A stretch of DNA of 64,000 nt, taken from Pachypanchax playfairii. Lineage: Eukaryota > Chordata > Actinopteri > Cyprinodontiformes > Aplocheilidae. Positions 37,201-55,200 of this stretch are shown in pieces; position 1 is the first letter of the stretch; each line of letters opens with the position of its first letter. Made by a program: the position numbers and the translations under genes. Under the pieces are notes generated by a model that saw only the letters and a list, made by a program, of their open reading frames with translations, ran no database searches and was not told where the DNA came from. The DNA lies in NCBI GenBank assembly GCA_006937955.1, contig SSNP01000093.1, positions 1,703,768-1,767,767 of the forward strand, in the 5' to 3' direction.

Positions 37201-40200
37201 TAATACTACATACACCATAATACTACATACACCATAATACTACGTACACCATAATACTACGTACACCATACTACCTACGTTAATACTACATACAGCATAA
37301 TACTACACACCTTAATACTACACACCTTAGTACTACATACCTTAATACTACATACAGCATAATACTACACACCTTAATGCTACATACACCATAGTACTAC
37401 ACACCTTAATACTACATACAGCATAATACTACACACCTTAATACTACACACCTTAGTACTACATACACCATAGTACTACACACCTTAATACTACATACAG
37501 CATAATACTACACACCTTAATGCTACATACAGCATAGTACTACACACCTTAATACTACATACAGCATAATACTACGTACACCATACTACCTACGTTAATA
37601 CTACATACAGCATAATACTACACACCTTAATACTACACACCTTAGTACTACACACCTTAATACTACATACACCATAGTACTACACACCTTAATACTACAT
37701 ACAGCATAATACTACACACCTTAATACTACACACCTTAGTACTACATACACCATAGTACTACACACCTTAATACTACATACACCATAATACTACATACAC
37801 CAAAATACTACGTACACCATAATACTACGTACACCATACTACCTACGTTAATACTACATACAGCATAATACTACACACCTTAATACTACACACCTTAGTA
37901 CTACATACACCATAGTACTACACACCTTAATACTACATACAGCATAATACTACACACCTTAATGCTACATACACCATAGTACTACACACCTTAATACTAC
38001 ATACAGCATAATACTACACACCTTAATACTACACACCTTAGTACTACATACACCATAGTACTACACACCTTAATACTACATACAGCATAATACTACACAC
38101 CTTAATACTACACACCTTAGTACTACACACCTTAATACTACATACACCAAAGTACTACACACCTTAATACTACATACACCATAGTACTACACACCTTAAT
38201 ACTACATACACCATAATACTACATACACCATAATACTACGTACACCATAATACTACGTACACCATACTACCTACGTTAATACTACATACAGCATAATACT
38301 ACACACCTTAATGCTACATACACCATAGTACTACACACCTTAATACTACATACAGCATAGTACTACACACCTTAATACTACATACAGCATAATACTACAC
38401 ACCTTAATACTACACACCTTAGTACTACATACACCATAATACAACACACCTTAATACTACATACAGCATAATACTACACACCTTAATACTACATACACCA
38501 TAATACTACATACACCATAATACTACGTACACCATAATACTACGTACACCATACTACCTACGTTAATACTACATACAGCATAATACTACACACCTTAATA
38601 CTACACACCTTAGTACTACATACACCATAGTACTACACACCTTAATACTACATACAGCATAGTACTACACACCTTAATACTACATACAGCATAAAACTAC
38701 ACACCTTAATACTACACACCTTAGTACTACATACACCATAGTACTACACACCTTAATACTACATACACCATAATACTACATACACCATAATACTACGTAC
38801 ACCATAATACTACGTACACCATACTACCTACGTTAATACTACATACAGCATAATACTACACACCTTAATACTACACACCTTAATACTACATACACCATAG
38901 TACTACACACCTTAATACTACATACAGCATAGTACTACACACCTTAATACTACATACAGCATAATACTACACACCTTAATACTACACACCTTAGTACTAC
39001 ACACCTTAATACTACATACACCATAGTACTACACACCTTAATACTACATACAGCATAATACTACGTACACCATAATACTACGTACACCATAATACTACGT
39101 ACACCATAATACTACGTACACCATACTACCTACGTTAATACTACATACAGCATAATACTACGTACACCATACTACCTACGTTAATACTACATACAGCATA
39201 ATACTACACACCTTAATACTACACACCTTAGTACTACGTACACCATAATACTACGTACACCATAATACTACGTACACCATAATACTACGTACACCATAAT
39301 ACTACGTACACCATAATACTACGTACACCATACTACCTACGTTAATACTACATACAGCATAATACTACACACCTTAATACTACACACCTTAGTACTACAT
39401 ACACCATAGTACTACACACCTTAATACTACATACACCATAATACTACGTACACCATAATACTACGTACACCATACTACCTACGTTAATACTACATTCAGC
39501 ATAATACTACACACCTTAATACTACATACCTTAATACTACATACAGCATAATACTACACACCTTAATACTACACACCTTAGTACTACATACACCATAGTA
39601 CTACACACCTTAATACTACATACAGCATAATACTACACACCTTAATGCTACATACACCATAGTACTACACACCTTAATACTACATACAGCATAATACTAC
39701 ACACCTTAATACTACATACAGCATAATACTACACACCTTAATACTACACACCTTAGTACTACACACCTTAATACTACATACAGCATAATACTACACACCT
39801 TAATACTACATACAGCATAGTACTACACACCTTAATACTACATACAGCATAATACTACACACCTTAATACTACACACCTTAGTACTACATACACCATAGT
39901 ACTACACACCTTAATACTACATACAGCATAATACTACACACCTTAATACTACACACCTTAGTACTACATACCTTAATACTACATACAGCATAATACTACA
40001 CACCTTAATACTACATACACCATAGTACTACACACCTTAATACTACATACAGCATAATACTACACACCTTAATGCTACATACACCATAGTACTACACACC
40101 TTAATACTACACACCTTAGTACTACATACCTTAATACTACATACAGCATAATACTACACACCTTAATACTACATACACCATAGTACTACACACCTTAATA

Positions 40201-43200
40201 CTACATACAGCATAGTACTACACACCTTAATACTACATACAGCATAATACTACACACCTTAATACTACATACACCAAAGTACTACACACCTTAATACTAC
40301 ATACACCATAGTACTACACACCTTAATACTACATACAGCATAATACTACACACCTTAATGCTACATACACCATAGTACTACACACCTTAATACTACATAC
40401 AGCATAATACTACACACCTTAATACTACACACCTTAATACTACATACACCATAGTACTACACACCTTAATACTACATACACCATAATACTACATACACCA
40501 TAATACTACGTACACCATAATACTACGTACACCATACTACCTACGTTAATACTACATACAGCATAATACTACACACCTTAATACTACACACCTTAGTACT
40601 ACATACACCATAGTACTACACACCTTAATACTACATACAGCATAATACTACACACCTTAATACTACATACACCATAGTACTACACACCTTAATACTACAT
40701 ACAGCATAATACTACACACCTTAATACTACACACCTTAATACTACACACACCATAGTACTACACACCTTAATACTACATACAGCATAATACTACACACCT
40801 TAATACTACATACACCAAAGTACTACACACCTTAATACTACATACACCATAGTACTACACACCTTAATACTACACACAGCATAATACTACACACCTTAAA
40901 ACTACACACCTTAGTACTACATACCTTAATACTACATACAGCATAATACTACACACCTTAATACTACATACACCATAGTACTACACACCTTAATACTACA
41001 TACAGCATAGTACTACACACCTTAATACTACATACAGCATAATACTACACACCTTAATACTACACACCTTAGTACTACACACCTTAATACTACATACAGC
41101 ATAGTACTACACACCTTAATACTACATACAGCATAGTACTACACACCTTAATACTACATACAGCATAATACTACACACCTTAATACTACACACCTTAGTA
41201 CTACATACACCATAGTACTACACACCTTAATACTACATACAGCATAATACTACACACCTTAATACTACATACACCAAAGTACTACACACCTTAATACTAC
41301 ATACACCATAGTACTACACACCTTAATACTACATACAGCATAATACTACACACCTTAATACTACACACCTTAATACTACACACCTTAATACTACATACAC
41401 CATAGTACTACACACCTTAATACTACATACACCATAGTACTACACACCTTAATACTACATACAGCATAATACTACACACCTTAATGCTACATACACCATA
41501 GTACTACACACCTTAATACTACATACAGCATAGTACTACACACCTTAATACTACATACACCATAATACTACACACCTTAATACTACATACACCATAATAC
41601 TACATACACCATAATACTACGTACACCATAATACTACGTACACCATACTACCTACGTTAATACTACATACAGCATAATACTACACACCTTAATACTACAC
41701 ACCTTAGTACTACATACACCATAGTACTACACACCTTAATACTACATACAGCATAATACTACACACCTTAATACTACACACCTTAGTACTACACACCTTA
41801 ATACTACATACAGCATAATACTACACACCTTAATACTACATACACCAAAGTACTACACACCTTAATACTACATACACCATAATACTACATACACCATAAT
41901 ACTACGTACACCATAATACTACGTACACCATACTACCTACGTTAATACTACATACAGCATAATACTACACACCTTAATACTACACACCTTAGTACTACAT
42001 ACACCATAGTACTACACACCTTAATACTACATACAGCATAATACTACACACCTTAATACTACACACCTTAGTACTACATACCTTAATACTACATACACCA
42101 TAATACTACGTACACCATAATACTACGTACACCATACTACCTACGTTAATACTACATACAGCATAATACTACACACCTTAATACTACACACCTTAATACT
42201 ACATACACCATAGTACTACACACCTTAATACTACATACAGCATAGTACTACACACCTTAATACTACATACACCATAATACTACATACACCATAATACTAC
42301 GTACACCATAATACTACGTACACCATAATACTACGTACACCATACTACCTACGTTAATACTACATACAGCATAATACTACACACCTTAATACTACACACC
42401 TTAGTACTACATACATTAATACTACATACAGCATAATACTACACACCTTAATACTACATACAGCATAGTACTACACACCTTAATACTACATACAGCATAA
42501 TACTACACACCTTAATACTACACACCTTAGTACTACATACCTTAATACTACATACAGCATAATACTACACACCTTAATACTACACACCTTAGTACTACAT
42601 ACACCATAGTACTACACACCTTAATACTACATACACCATAATACTACGTACACCATACTACCTACGTTAATACTACATACAGCATAATACTACACACCTT
42701 AATACTACACACCTTAGTACTACATACACCATAATACTACACACCTTAATACTACACACCTTAGTACTACATACCTTAATACTACATACAGCATAATACT
42801 ACACACCTTAATACTACATACACCATAGTACTACACACCTTAATACTACATACACCATAATACTACATACACCATAATACTACGTACACCATAATACTAC
42901 GTACACCATACTACCTACGTTAATACTACATACAGCATAATACTACACACCTTAATACTACATACAGCATAATACTACACACCTTAATACTACACACCTT
43001 AGTACTACATACACCATAATACTACACACCTTAATACTACATACACCATAATACTACGTACACCATACTACCTACGTTAATACTACATACAGCATAATAC
43101 TACACACCTTAATACTACACACCTTAATACTACATACACCATAGTACTACACACCTTAATACTACATACAACATAATACTACACACCTTAATACTACATA

Positions 43201-46200
43201 CACCATAGTACTACACACCTTAATACTACATACAGCATAGTACTACACACCTTAATACTACATACAGCATAATACTACACACCTTAATACTACACACCTT
43301 AATACTACACACCTTAGTACTACATACACCATAGTACTACACACCTTAATACTACATACACCATAATACTACATACACCATAATACTACGTACACCATAA
43401 TACTACGTACACCATACTACCTACGTTAATACTACATACAGCATAATACTACACACCTTAATACTACACACCTTAGTACTACATACACCATAGTACTACA
43501 CACCTTAATACTACATACAGCATAATACTACACACCTTAATACTACATACACCAAAGTACTACACACCTTAATACTACATACACCATAATACTACATACA
43601 CCATAATACTACATACACCATAATACTACGCACACCATAATACTACGTACACCATACTACCTACGTTAATACTACATACAGCATAATACTACACACCTTA
43701 GTACTACACACCTTAGTACTACACACCTTAATACTACATACACCATAGTACTACACACCTTAATACTACATACAGCATAATACTACACACCTTAATGCTA
43801 CATACACCATAGTACTACACACCTTAATACTACATACAGCATAATACTACACACCTTAATACTACACACCTTAGTACTACATACACCATAGTACTACACA
43901 CCTTAATACTACATACACCATAATACTACACACCTTAATACTACATACACCATAGTACTACACACCTTAATACTACATACAGCATAATACTACACACCTT
44001 AATACTACACACCTTAGTACTACATACCTTAATACTACATACAGCATAATACTACACACCTTAATACTACATACACCAAAGTACTACACACCTTAATACT
44101 ACACACCATAGTACTACACACCTTAATACTACACACCTTAGTACTACATACACCATAGTACTACACACCTTAATACTACATACAGCATAATACTACACAC
44201 CTTAATGCTACATACACCATAGTACTACACACCTTAATACTACATACAGCATAATACTACACACCTTAATACTACATACACCATAGTACTACACACCTTA
44301 ATACTACATACAGCATAATACTACACACCTTAATACTACACACCTTAGTACTACATACCATAATACTACATACAGCATAATACTACACACCTTAATACTA
44401 CACACCTTAATACTACATACACCATAGTACTACACACCTTAATACTACATACAGCATAATACTACACACCTTAATACTACACACCTTAGTACTACACACC
44501 TTAATACTACATACACCATAGTACTACACACCTTAATACTACATACAGCATAGTACTACACACCTTAATACTACATACAGCATAATACTACACACCTTAA
44601 TACTACACACCTTAGAACTACACACCTTAATACTACATACAGCATAATACTACACACCTTAATGCTACATACACCATAGTACTACACACCTTAATACTAC
44701 ATACAGCATAATACTACACACCTTAATACTACACACCTTAGTACTACATACCTTAATACTACATACAGCATAATACTACACACCTTAATACTACATACAC
44801 CATAGTACTACACACCTTAATACTACATACAGCATAGTACTACACACCTTAATACTACATACAGCATAATACTACACACCTTAATACTACACACCTTAGT
44901 ACTACACACCTTAATACTACACACCTTAATACTACATACACCAAAGTACTACACACCTTAATACTACATACACCATAATACTACATACACCATAATACTA
45001 CGTACACCATAATACTACGTACACCATACTACCTACGTTAATACTACATACAGCATAATACTACACACCTTAATACTACACACCTTAATACTACATACAC
45101 CATAGTACTACACACCTTAATGCTACATACACCATAGTACTACACACCTTAATACTACATACAGCATAATACTACACACCTTAATACTACACACCTTAGT
45201 ACTACACACCTTAATACTACATACAGCATAATACTACACACCTTAATACTACATACACCATAGTACTACACACCTTAATACTACATACAGCATAATACTA
45301 CACACCTTAATACTACACACCTTAGTACTACATACACCATAGTACTACACACCTTAATACTACATACAGCATAATACTACACACCTTAATGCTACATACA
45401 GCATAGTACTACACACCTTAATACTACATACAGCATAATACTACACACCTTAATACTACACACCTTAGTACTACATACACCATAGTACTACACACCTTAA
45501 TACTACATACAGCATAATACTACACACCTTAATACTACACACCTTAGTACTACACACCTTAATACTACATACACCATAGTACTACACACCTTAATACTAC
45601 ATACAGCATAATACTACACACCTTAATACTACATACACCATAGTACTACACACCTTAATACTACATACAGCATAGTACTACACACCTTAATACTACATAC
45701 AGCATAATACTACACACCTTAATACTACACACCTTAGTACTACATACACCATAGTACTACACACCTTAATACTACATACACCATAATACTACATACACCA
45801 TAATACTACGTACACCATAATACTACGTACACCATACTACCTACGTTAATACTACATACAGCATAATACTACACACCTTAATACTACACACCTTAGTACT
45901 ACATACACCATAGTACTACACACCTTAATACTACATACAGCATAGTACTACACACCTTAATACTACATACAGCATAATACTACACACCTTAATACTACAC
46001 ACCTTAGTACTACATACCTTAATACTACATACAGCATAGTACTACACACCTTAATACTACATACAGCATAGTACTACACACCTTAATACTACATACAGCA
46101 AAATACTACACACCTTAATACTACACACCATAGTACTACACACCTTAATACTACATACACCATAGTACTACACACCTTAATACTACATACAGCATAGTAC

Positions 46201-49200
46201 TACACACCTTAATACTACATACAGCATAATACTACACACCTTAATACTACACACCTTAGTACTACATACACCATAGTACTACACACCTTAATACTACATA
46301 CACCATAATACTACATACACCATAATACTACGTACACCATAATACTACGTACACCATACTACCTACGTTAATACTACATACAGCATAATACTACACACAC
46401 CAATACTACACACCTTAATACTACATACACCATAGTACTACACACCTTAATACTACATACAGCATAGTACTACACACCTTAATACTACATACAGCATAAT
46501 ACTACACACCTTAATGCTACATACACCATAATACTACACACCTTAATACTACACACCTTAGTACTACATACACCATAATACTACACACCTTAATACTACA
46601 TACACCATAATACTACATACACCATAATACTACGTACACCATAATACTACGTACACCATACTACCTACGTTAATACTACATACAGCATAATACTACACAC
46701 CTTAATGCTACATACACCATAGTACTACACACCTTAATACTACATACAGCATAATACTACACACCTTAATACTACACACCTTAATACTACACACCTTAGT
46801 ACTACACACCTTAATACTACATACAGCATAATACTACACACCTTAATACTACATACACCATAGTACTACACACCTTAATACTACATACACCATAATACTA
46901 CATACACCATAATACTACACACACCATAATACTACGTACACCATACTACCTACGTTAATACTACATACAGCATAATACTACACACCTTAATACTACACAC
47001 CTTAGTACTACATACACCATAGTACTACACACCTTAATACTACATACAGCATAATACTACACACCTTAATGCTACATACACCATAGTACTACACACCTTA
47101 ATACTACATACAGCATAATACTACACACCTTAATACTACACACCTTAGTACTACATACCTTAATACTACATACAGCATAATACTACACACCTTAATACTA
47201 CACACCTTAGTACTACATACACCATAGTACTACACACCTTAATACTACATACAGCATAGTACTACACACCTTAATACTACATACAGCATAGTACTACACA
47301 CCTTAATACTACATACAGCATAATACTACACACCTTAATACTACACACCTTAGTACTACACACCTTAGTACTACACACCTTAATACTACATACACCATAG
47401 TACTACACACCTTAATACTACATACAGCATAGTACTACACACCTTAATACTACATACACCATAATACTACATACACCATAATACTACGTACACCATAATA
47501 CTACGTACACAGTACTACACACCTTAATACTACATACAGCATAATACTACACACCTTAATACTACACACCTTAGTACTACACACCTTAGTACTACACACC
47601 TTAATACTACATACACCATAGTACTACACACCTTAATACTACATACAGCATAATACTACACACCTTAATACTACACACCTTAATACTACATACACCATAG
47701 TACTACACACCTTAATACTACATACAGCATAATACTACACACCTTAATACTACACACCTTAGTACTACATACACCATAGTACTACACACCTTAATACTAC
47801 ATACACCATAATACTACATACACCATAATACTACGTACACCATAATACTACGTACACCATAATACTACGTACACCATAATACTACGTTAATACTACATAC
47901 AGCATAGTACTACACACCTTAATACTACATACAGCATAATACTACACACCTTAATACTACACACCTTAGTACTACATACACCATAGTACTACACACCTTA
48001 ATACTACATACAGCATAATACTACACACCTTAATACTACACACCTTAGTACTACACACCATAGTACTACACACCTTAATACTACATACAACATAATACTA
48101 CACACCTTAATACTACACACCTTAGTACTACATACCTTAATACTACATACAGCATAATACTACACACCTTAATACTACATACACCATAGTACTACACACC
48201 TTAATACTACATACAGCATAATACTACACACCTTAATACTACACACCTTAGTACTACATACACCATAGTACTACACACCATAATACTACATACACCATAA
48301 TACTACATACACCATAATACTACGTACACCATAATACTACGTACACCATACTACCTACGTTAATACTACATACAGCATAATACTACACACCTTAATACTA
48401 CACACCTTAGTACTACATACACCATAGTACTACACACCTTAATACTACATACAGCATAATACTACACACCTTAATACTACATACACCATAATACTACACA
48501 CCTTAATACTACATACAGCATAATACTACACACCTTAATACTACACACCTTAGTACTACACACCTTAATACTATATACACCTAAATAATACAAACACCGT
48601 AATGCTACACACACTGTAATACTACAAACACCGTAATGCTACACACACTGTAATACTACAAACACCTTAATGCTACACAGACATTAATAATACAAACACT
48701 GTAATGCTACACACACTGTAATAATACAAACACTGTAATGCTACACACACTGTAATACTACAAACACCTTAATGCTACACACACTGTAATAATACAAACA
48801 CTGTAATGCTACACACACCTTAATACTATATACACCTAAATAATACAAACACCGTAATGCTACACACACTGTAATACTACAAACACGGTAATAATACAAA
48901 CACCGTAATGCTACACACACCGTAATAATACAAACACCGTAATGCTACACACACAATAATAATACAAACACCGTAATGCTACACACACTGTAATACTACA
49001 AACACCGTAATGCTACACACACTGTAATACTACAAACACCGTAATGCTACACACACAGTAATAATACAAACACCGTAATGCTACACACACTGTAATAATA
49101 CAAACACCGTAATAATACAAACACCGTAATGCTACACACACCGTAATAATACAAACACCGTAATGCTACACACACATTAATAATACAAACACCGTAATGC

Positions 49201-52200
49201 TACACACACTGTAATACTACAAACACCGTAATGCTACACACACTGTAATAATACAAACACCGTAATGCTACACACACTGTAATAATACAAACACCGTAAT
49301 GCTACACACACTGTAATACTACAAACACCGTAATGCTACACACACTGTAATACTACAAACACCGTAATGCTACACACACAATAATAATACAAACACCGTA
49401 ATGCTACACACACTGTAATAATACAAACACCGTAATAATACAAACACCGTAATGCTACACACACAATAATAATACAAACACCGTAATGCTACACACACAA
49501 TAATAATACAAACACCGTAATGCTACACACACTGTAATACTACAAACACCGTAATGCTACACACACTGTAATAATACAAACACCGTAATGCTACACACAC
49601 ACATTAATACTACAAACACTGTAATGCTACACACACTGTAATACTACAAACACCGTAATGCTACACACACAATAATAATACAAACACCATAATGCTACAC
49701 ACACTGTAATAATACAAACACAGTAATGCTACACACACTGTAATAATACAAACACCGTAATGCTACACACACACATTAATACTACAAACACTGTAATGCT
49801 ACACACACTGTAATAATACAAACACTGTAATGCTACACACACTGTAATACTACAAACACCTTAATGCTACACACACTGTAATACTACAAACACCGTAATG
49901 CTACACACACTGTAATAATACAAACACCGTAATGCTACACACACTGTAATAATACAAACACCGTAATGCTACACACACATTAATACTACAAACACCGTAA
50001 TGCTACACACACTGTAATAATACAAACACCGTAATGCTACACACACTGTAATAATACAAACACCGTAATGCTACACACACTGTAATACTACAAACACCGT
50101 AATGCTACACACACAATAATAATACAAACACCGTAATGCTACACACACTGTAATACTACAAACACCGTAATGCTACACACACTGTAATGCTACACACACT
50201 GTAATAATACAAACACCGTAATGCTACACACACTGTAATACTACAAACACCGTAATGCTACACACACTGTAATAATACAAACACCGTAATGCTACACACA
50301 CTGTAATACTACAAACACCTTAATGCTACACACACTGTAATAATACAAACACCGTAATGCTACACACACTGTAATAATACAAACACCGTAATGCTACACA
50401 CACTGTAATACTACAAACACCTTAATGCTACACACACTGTAATACTCCAAACACCGTAATGCTACACACACTGTAATAATACAAACACCGTAATGCTACA
50501 CACACTGTAATACTACAAACACCGTAATGCTACACACACTGTAATAATACAAACACCGTAATGCTACACACACTGTAATACTACAAACACCGTAATGCTA
50601 CACACACTGTAATAATACAAACACTGTAATGCTACACACACTGTAATAATACACACACCGTAATAATACAAACACCGTAATGCTACACACACAGTAATAA
50701 TACAAACACCGTAATGCTACACACACTGTAATACTACAAACACCGTAATGCTACACACACTGTAATAATACAAACACTGTAATGCTACACACACTGTAAT
50801 ACTACAAACACCGTAATGCTACACACACTGTAATACTACAAACACCGTAATGCTACAAACACTGTAATAATACAAACACCGTAATAATACAAACACCGTA
50901 ATGCTACACACACATTAATAATACAAACACCGTAATGCTACACACACTGTAATAATACAAACACTGTAATGCTACACACACTGTAATAATACAAACACCG
51001 TAATGCTACACACACATTAATACGACAAACACCGTAATGCTACACACACAGTAATAATACAAACACCGTAATGCTACACACACTGTAATAATACAAACAC
51101 CGTAATGCTACACACACTGTAATAATACAAACACCGTAATGCTACACACACAATAATAATACAAACACCATAATGCTACACACACTGTAATACTACAAAC
51201 ACCGTAATGCTACACACACTGTAATACTACAAACACCGTAATGCTACACACACTGTAATACTACAAACACCGTAATGCTACACACACTGTAATAATACAA
51301 ACACCGTAATAATACAAACACCGTAATGCTACACACACCGTAATAATACAAACACCGTAATGCTACACACACATTAATAATACAAACACCGTAATGCTAC
51401 ACACACTGTAATAATACAAACACCGTAATGCTACACACACTGTAATAATACAAACACCGTAATGCTACACACACTGTAATACTACAAACACCGTAATGCT
51501 ACACACACATTAATACTACAAACACCGTAATGCTACACACACTGTAATACTACAAACACCGTAATGCTACACACACTGTAATAATACAAACACCGTAATG
51601 CTACACACACATTAATAATACAAACACCGTAATGCTACACACACTGTAATACTACAAACACCGTAATGCTACACACACAATAATAATACAAACACCATAA
51701 TGCTACACACACTGTAATACTACAAACACCTTAATGCTACACACACTGTAATAATACAAACACCGTAATGCTACACACACTGTAATAATACAAACACCGT
51801 AATGCTACACACACATTAATAATACAAACACCGTAATGCTACACACACTGTAATAATACAAACACCGTAATGCTACACACACTGTAATACTACAAACACC
51901 GTAATGCTACACACACTGTAATACTACAAACACCGTAATGCTACACACACTGTAATACTACAAACACCGTAATGCTACACACACAGTAATAATACAAACA
52001 CTGTAATGCTACACACACCTTAATACTATATACACCTAAATAATACAAACACCGTAATGCTACACACACTGTAATACTACAAACACCGTAATGCTACACA
52101 CACTGTAATACTACAAACACCGTAATGCTACACACACATTAATAATACAAACACCGTAATGCTACACACACTGTAATAATACAAACACCGTAATGCTACA

Positions 52201-55200
52201 CACACTGTAATACTACAAACACCGTAATGCTACACACACTGTAATAATACAAACACCGTAATGCTACACACACAGTAATAATACAAACACCGTAATGCTA
52301 CACACACTGTAATACTACAAACACTGTAATGATACACACACTGTAATAATACAAACCCCGTAATGCTACACACACCGTAATACTACACACACTGTAATAA
52401 TACAAACACCCTAATGCTACACACACTGTAATAATACAAACACCGTAATGCTACACACACAATAATAATACAAACACCATAATGCTACACACACTGTAAT
52501 ACTACAAACACCTTAATGCTACACACACTGTAATAATACAAACACCGTAATGCTACACACACTGTAATAATACAAACACCGTAATGCTACACACACTGTA
52601 ATAATACAAACACCGTAATGCTACACACACATTAATAATACAAACACCGTAATGCTACACACACCGTAATAATACAAACACCGTAATGCTACACACACAG
52701 TAATAATACAAACACCGTAATACTACAAACACCGTAATGCTACACACACTGTAATAATACAAACACCGTAATGCTACACACACTGTAATACTACAAACAC
52801 CGTAATGCTACACACACTGTAATACTACAAACACCGTAATGCTACACACACAGTAATAATACAAACACCATAATGCTACACACACTGTAATAATACAAAC
52901 ACCGTAATGCTACACACACAGTAATAATACAAACACTGTAATGCTACACACACCTTAATACTATATACACCTAAATAATACAAACACCGTAATGCTACAC
53001 ACACTGTAATACTACAAACACCTTAATGCTACACACACTGTAATACTACAAACACCGTAATGCTACACACACCGTAATAATACAAACACCGTAATGCTAC
53101 ACACACATTAATAATACAAACACCGTAATGCTACACACACTGTAATACTACAAACACCGTAATGCTACACACACTGTAATAATACAAACACCGTAATGCT
53201 ACACACACATTAATAATACAAACACTGTAATGCTACACACACTGTAATAATACAAACACCGTAATGCTACACACACTGTAATAATACAAACACCGTAATG
53301 CTACACACACTGTAATAATACAAACACCGTAATGCTACACACACAATAATAATACAAACACCATAATGCTACACACACTGTAATACTACAAACACCTTAA
53401 TGCTACACACACTGTAATACTACAAACACCGTAATGCTACACACACTGTAATAATACAAACACCGTAATGCTACACACACTGTAATACTACAAACACCTT
53501 AATGCTACACACACTGTAATAATACAAACACCGTAATGCTACACACACTGTAATAATACAAACACCGTAATGCTACACACACTGTAATAATACAAACACC
53601 GTAATGCTACACACACTGTAATACTACAAACACCGTAATGCTACACACACAATAATAATACAAACACCGTAATGCTACACACACTGTAATACTACAAACA
53701 CCGTAATGCTACACACACTGTAATACTACAAACACCGTAATGCTACACACACTGTAATAATACAAACACCGTAATGCTACACACACTGTAATAATACAAA
53801 CACCGTAATGCTACACACACTGTAATAATACAAACACCGTAATGCTACGCACTGTAATAATACAAACACCGTAATGCTACACACACTGTAATAATACAAA
53901 CACCGTAATGCTACACACACTGTAATACTACAAACACCGTAATGCTACACACACATTAATACTACAAACACCGTAATGCTACACACACTGTAATAATACA
54001 AACACCGTAATGCTACACACACTGTAATACTACAAACACCGTAATGCTACACACACTGTAATAATACAAACACCGTAATGCTACACACACTGTAATAATA
54101 CAAACACCGTAATAATACAAACACCGTAATGCTACACACACCGTAATAATACAAACACCGTAATGCTAAACACACCTAAATAATACAAACACCGTAATGC
54201 TACACACACTGTAATACTACAAACACCGTAATGCTACACACACTGTAATACTACAAACACCGTAATGCTACACACACAATAATAATACAAACACCATAAT
54301 GCTACACACACTGTAATACTACAAACACCTTAATGCTACACACACTGTAATACTACAAACACCGTAATGCTACACACACTGTAATAATACAAACACCGTA
54401 ATGCTACACACACTGTAATACTACAAACACCGTAATGCTACACACACATTAATACTACAAACACCGTAATGCTACACACACTGTAATACTACAAACACCG
54501 TAATACTAAACACACATTAATAATACCAACACCGTAATGCTACACACACTGTAATACTACAAACACCGTAATGCTACACACACCGTAATAATACAAACAC
54601 CGTAATGCTACACACACAATAATAATACAAACACCATAATCCTACACACACTGTAATAATACAAACACCGTAATGCTACACACACTGTAATACTACAAAC
54701 ACCGTAATGCTACACACACTGTAATACTACAAACACCGTAATGCTACACACACTGTAATAATACAAACACCGTAATGCTACACACACATTAATAATACAA
54801 ACACCGTAATGCTACACACACTGTAATAATACAAACACCGTAATACTACACACACTAAAATAATACAAACACCGTAATGCTACACACACTGTAATACTAC
54901 AAACACCGTAATGCTACACACACTGTAATACTACAAACACCGTAATGCTACACACACATTAATACTACAAACACCGTAATGCTACACACACTGTAATACT
55001 ACAAACACCGTAATGCTACACACACTGTAATAATACAAACACCGTAATGCTACACACACTGTAATAATACAAACACCGTAATAATACAAACACCGTAATG
55101 CTACACACACCGTAATAATACAAACACCGTAATGCTACACACACTATAATACTACAAACACCGTAATGCTACACACACTGTAATACTACAAACACCGTAA

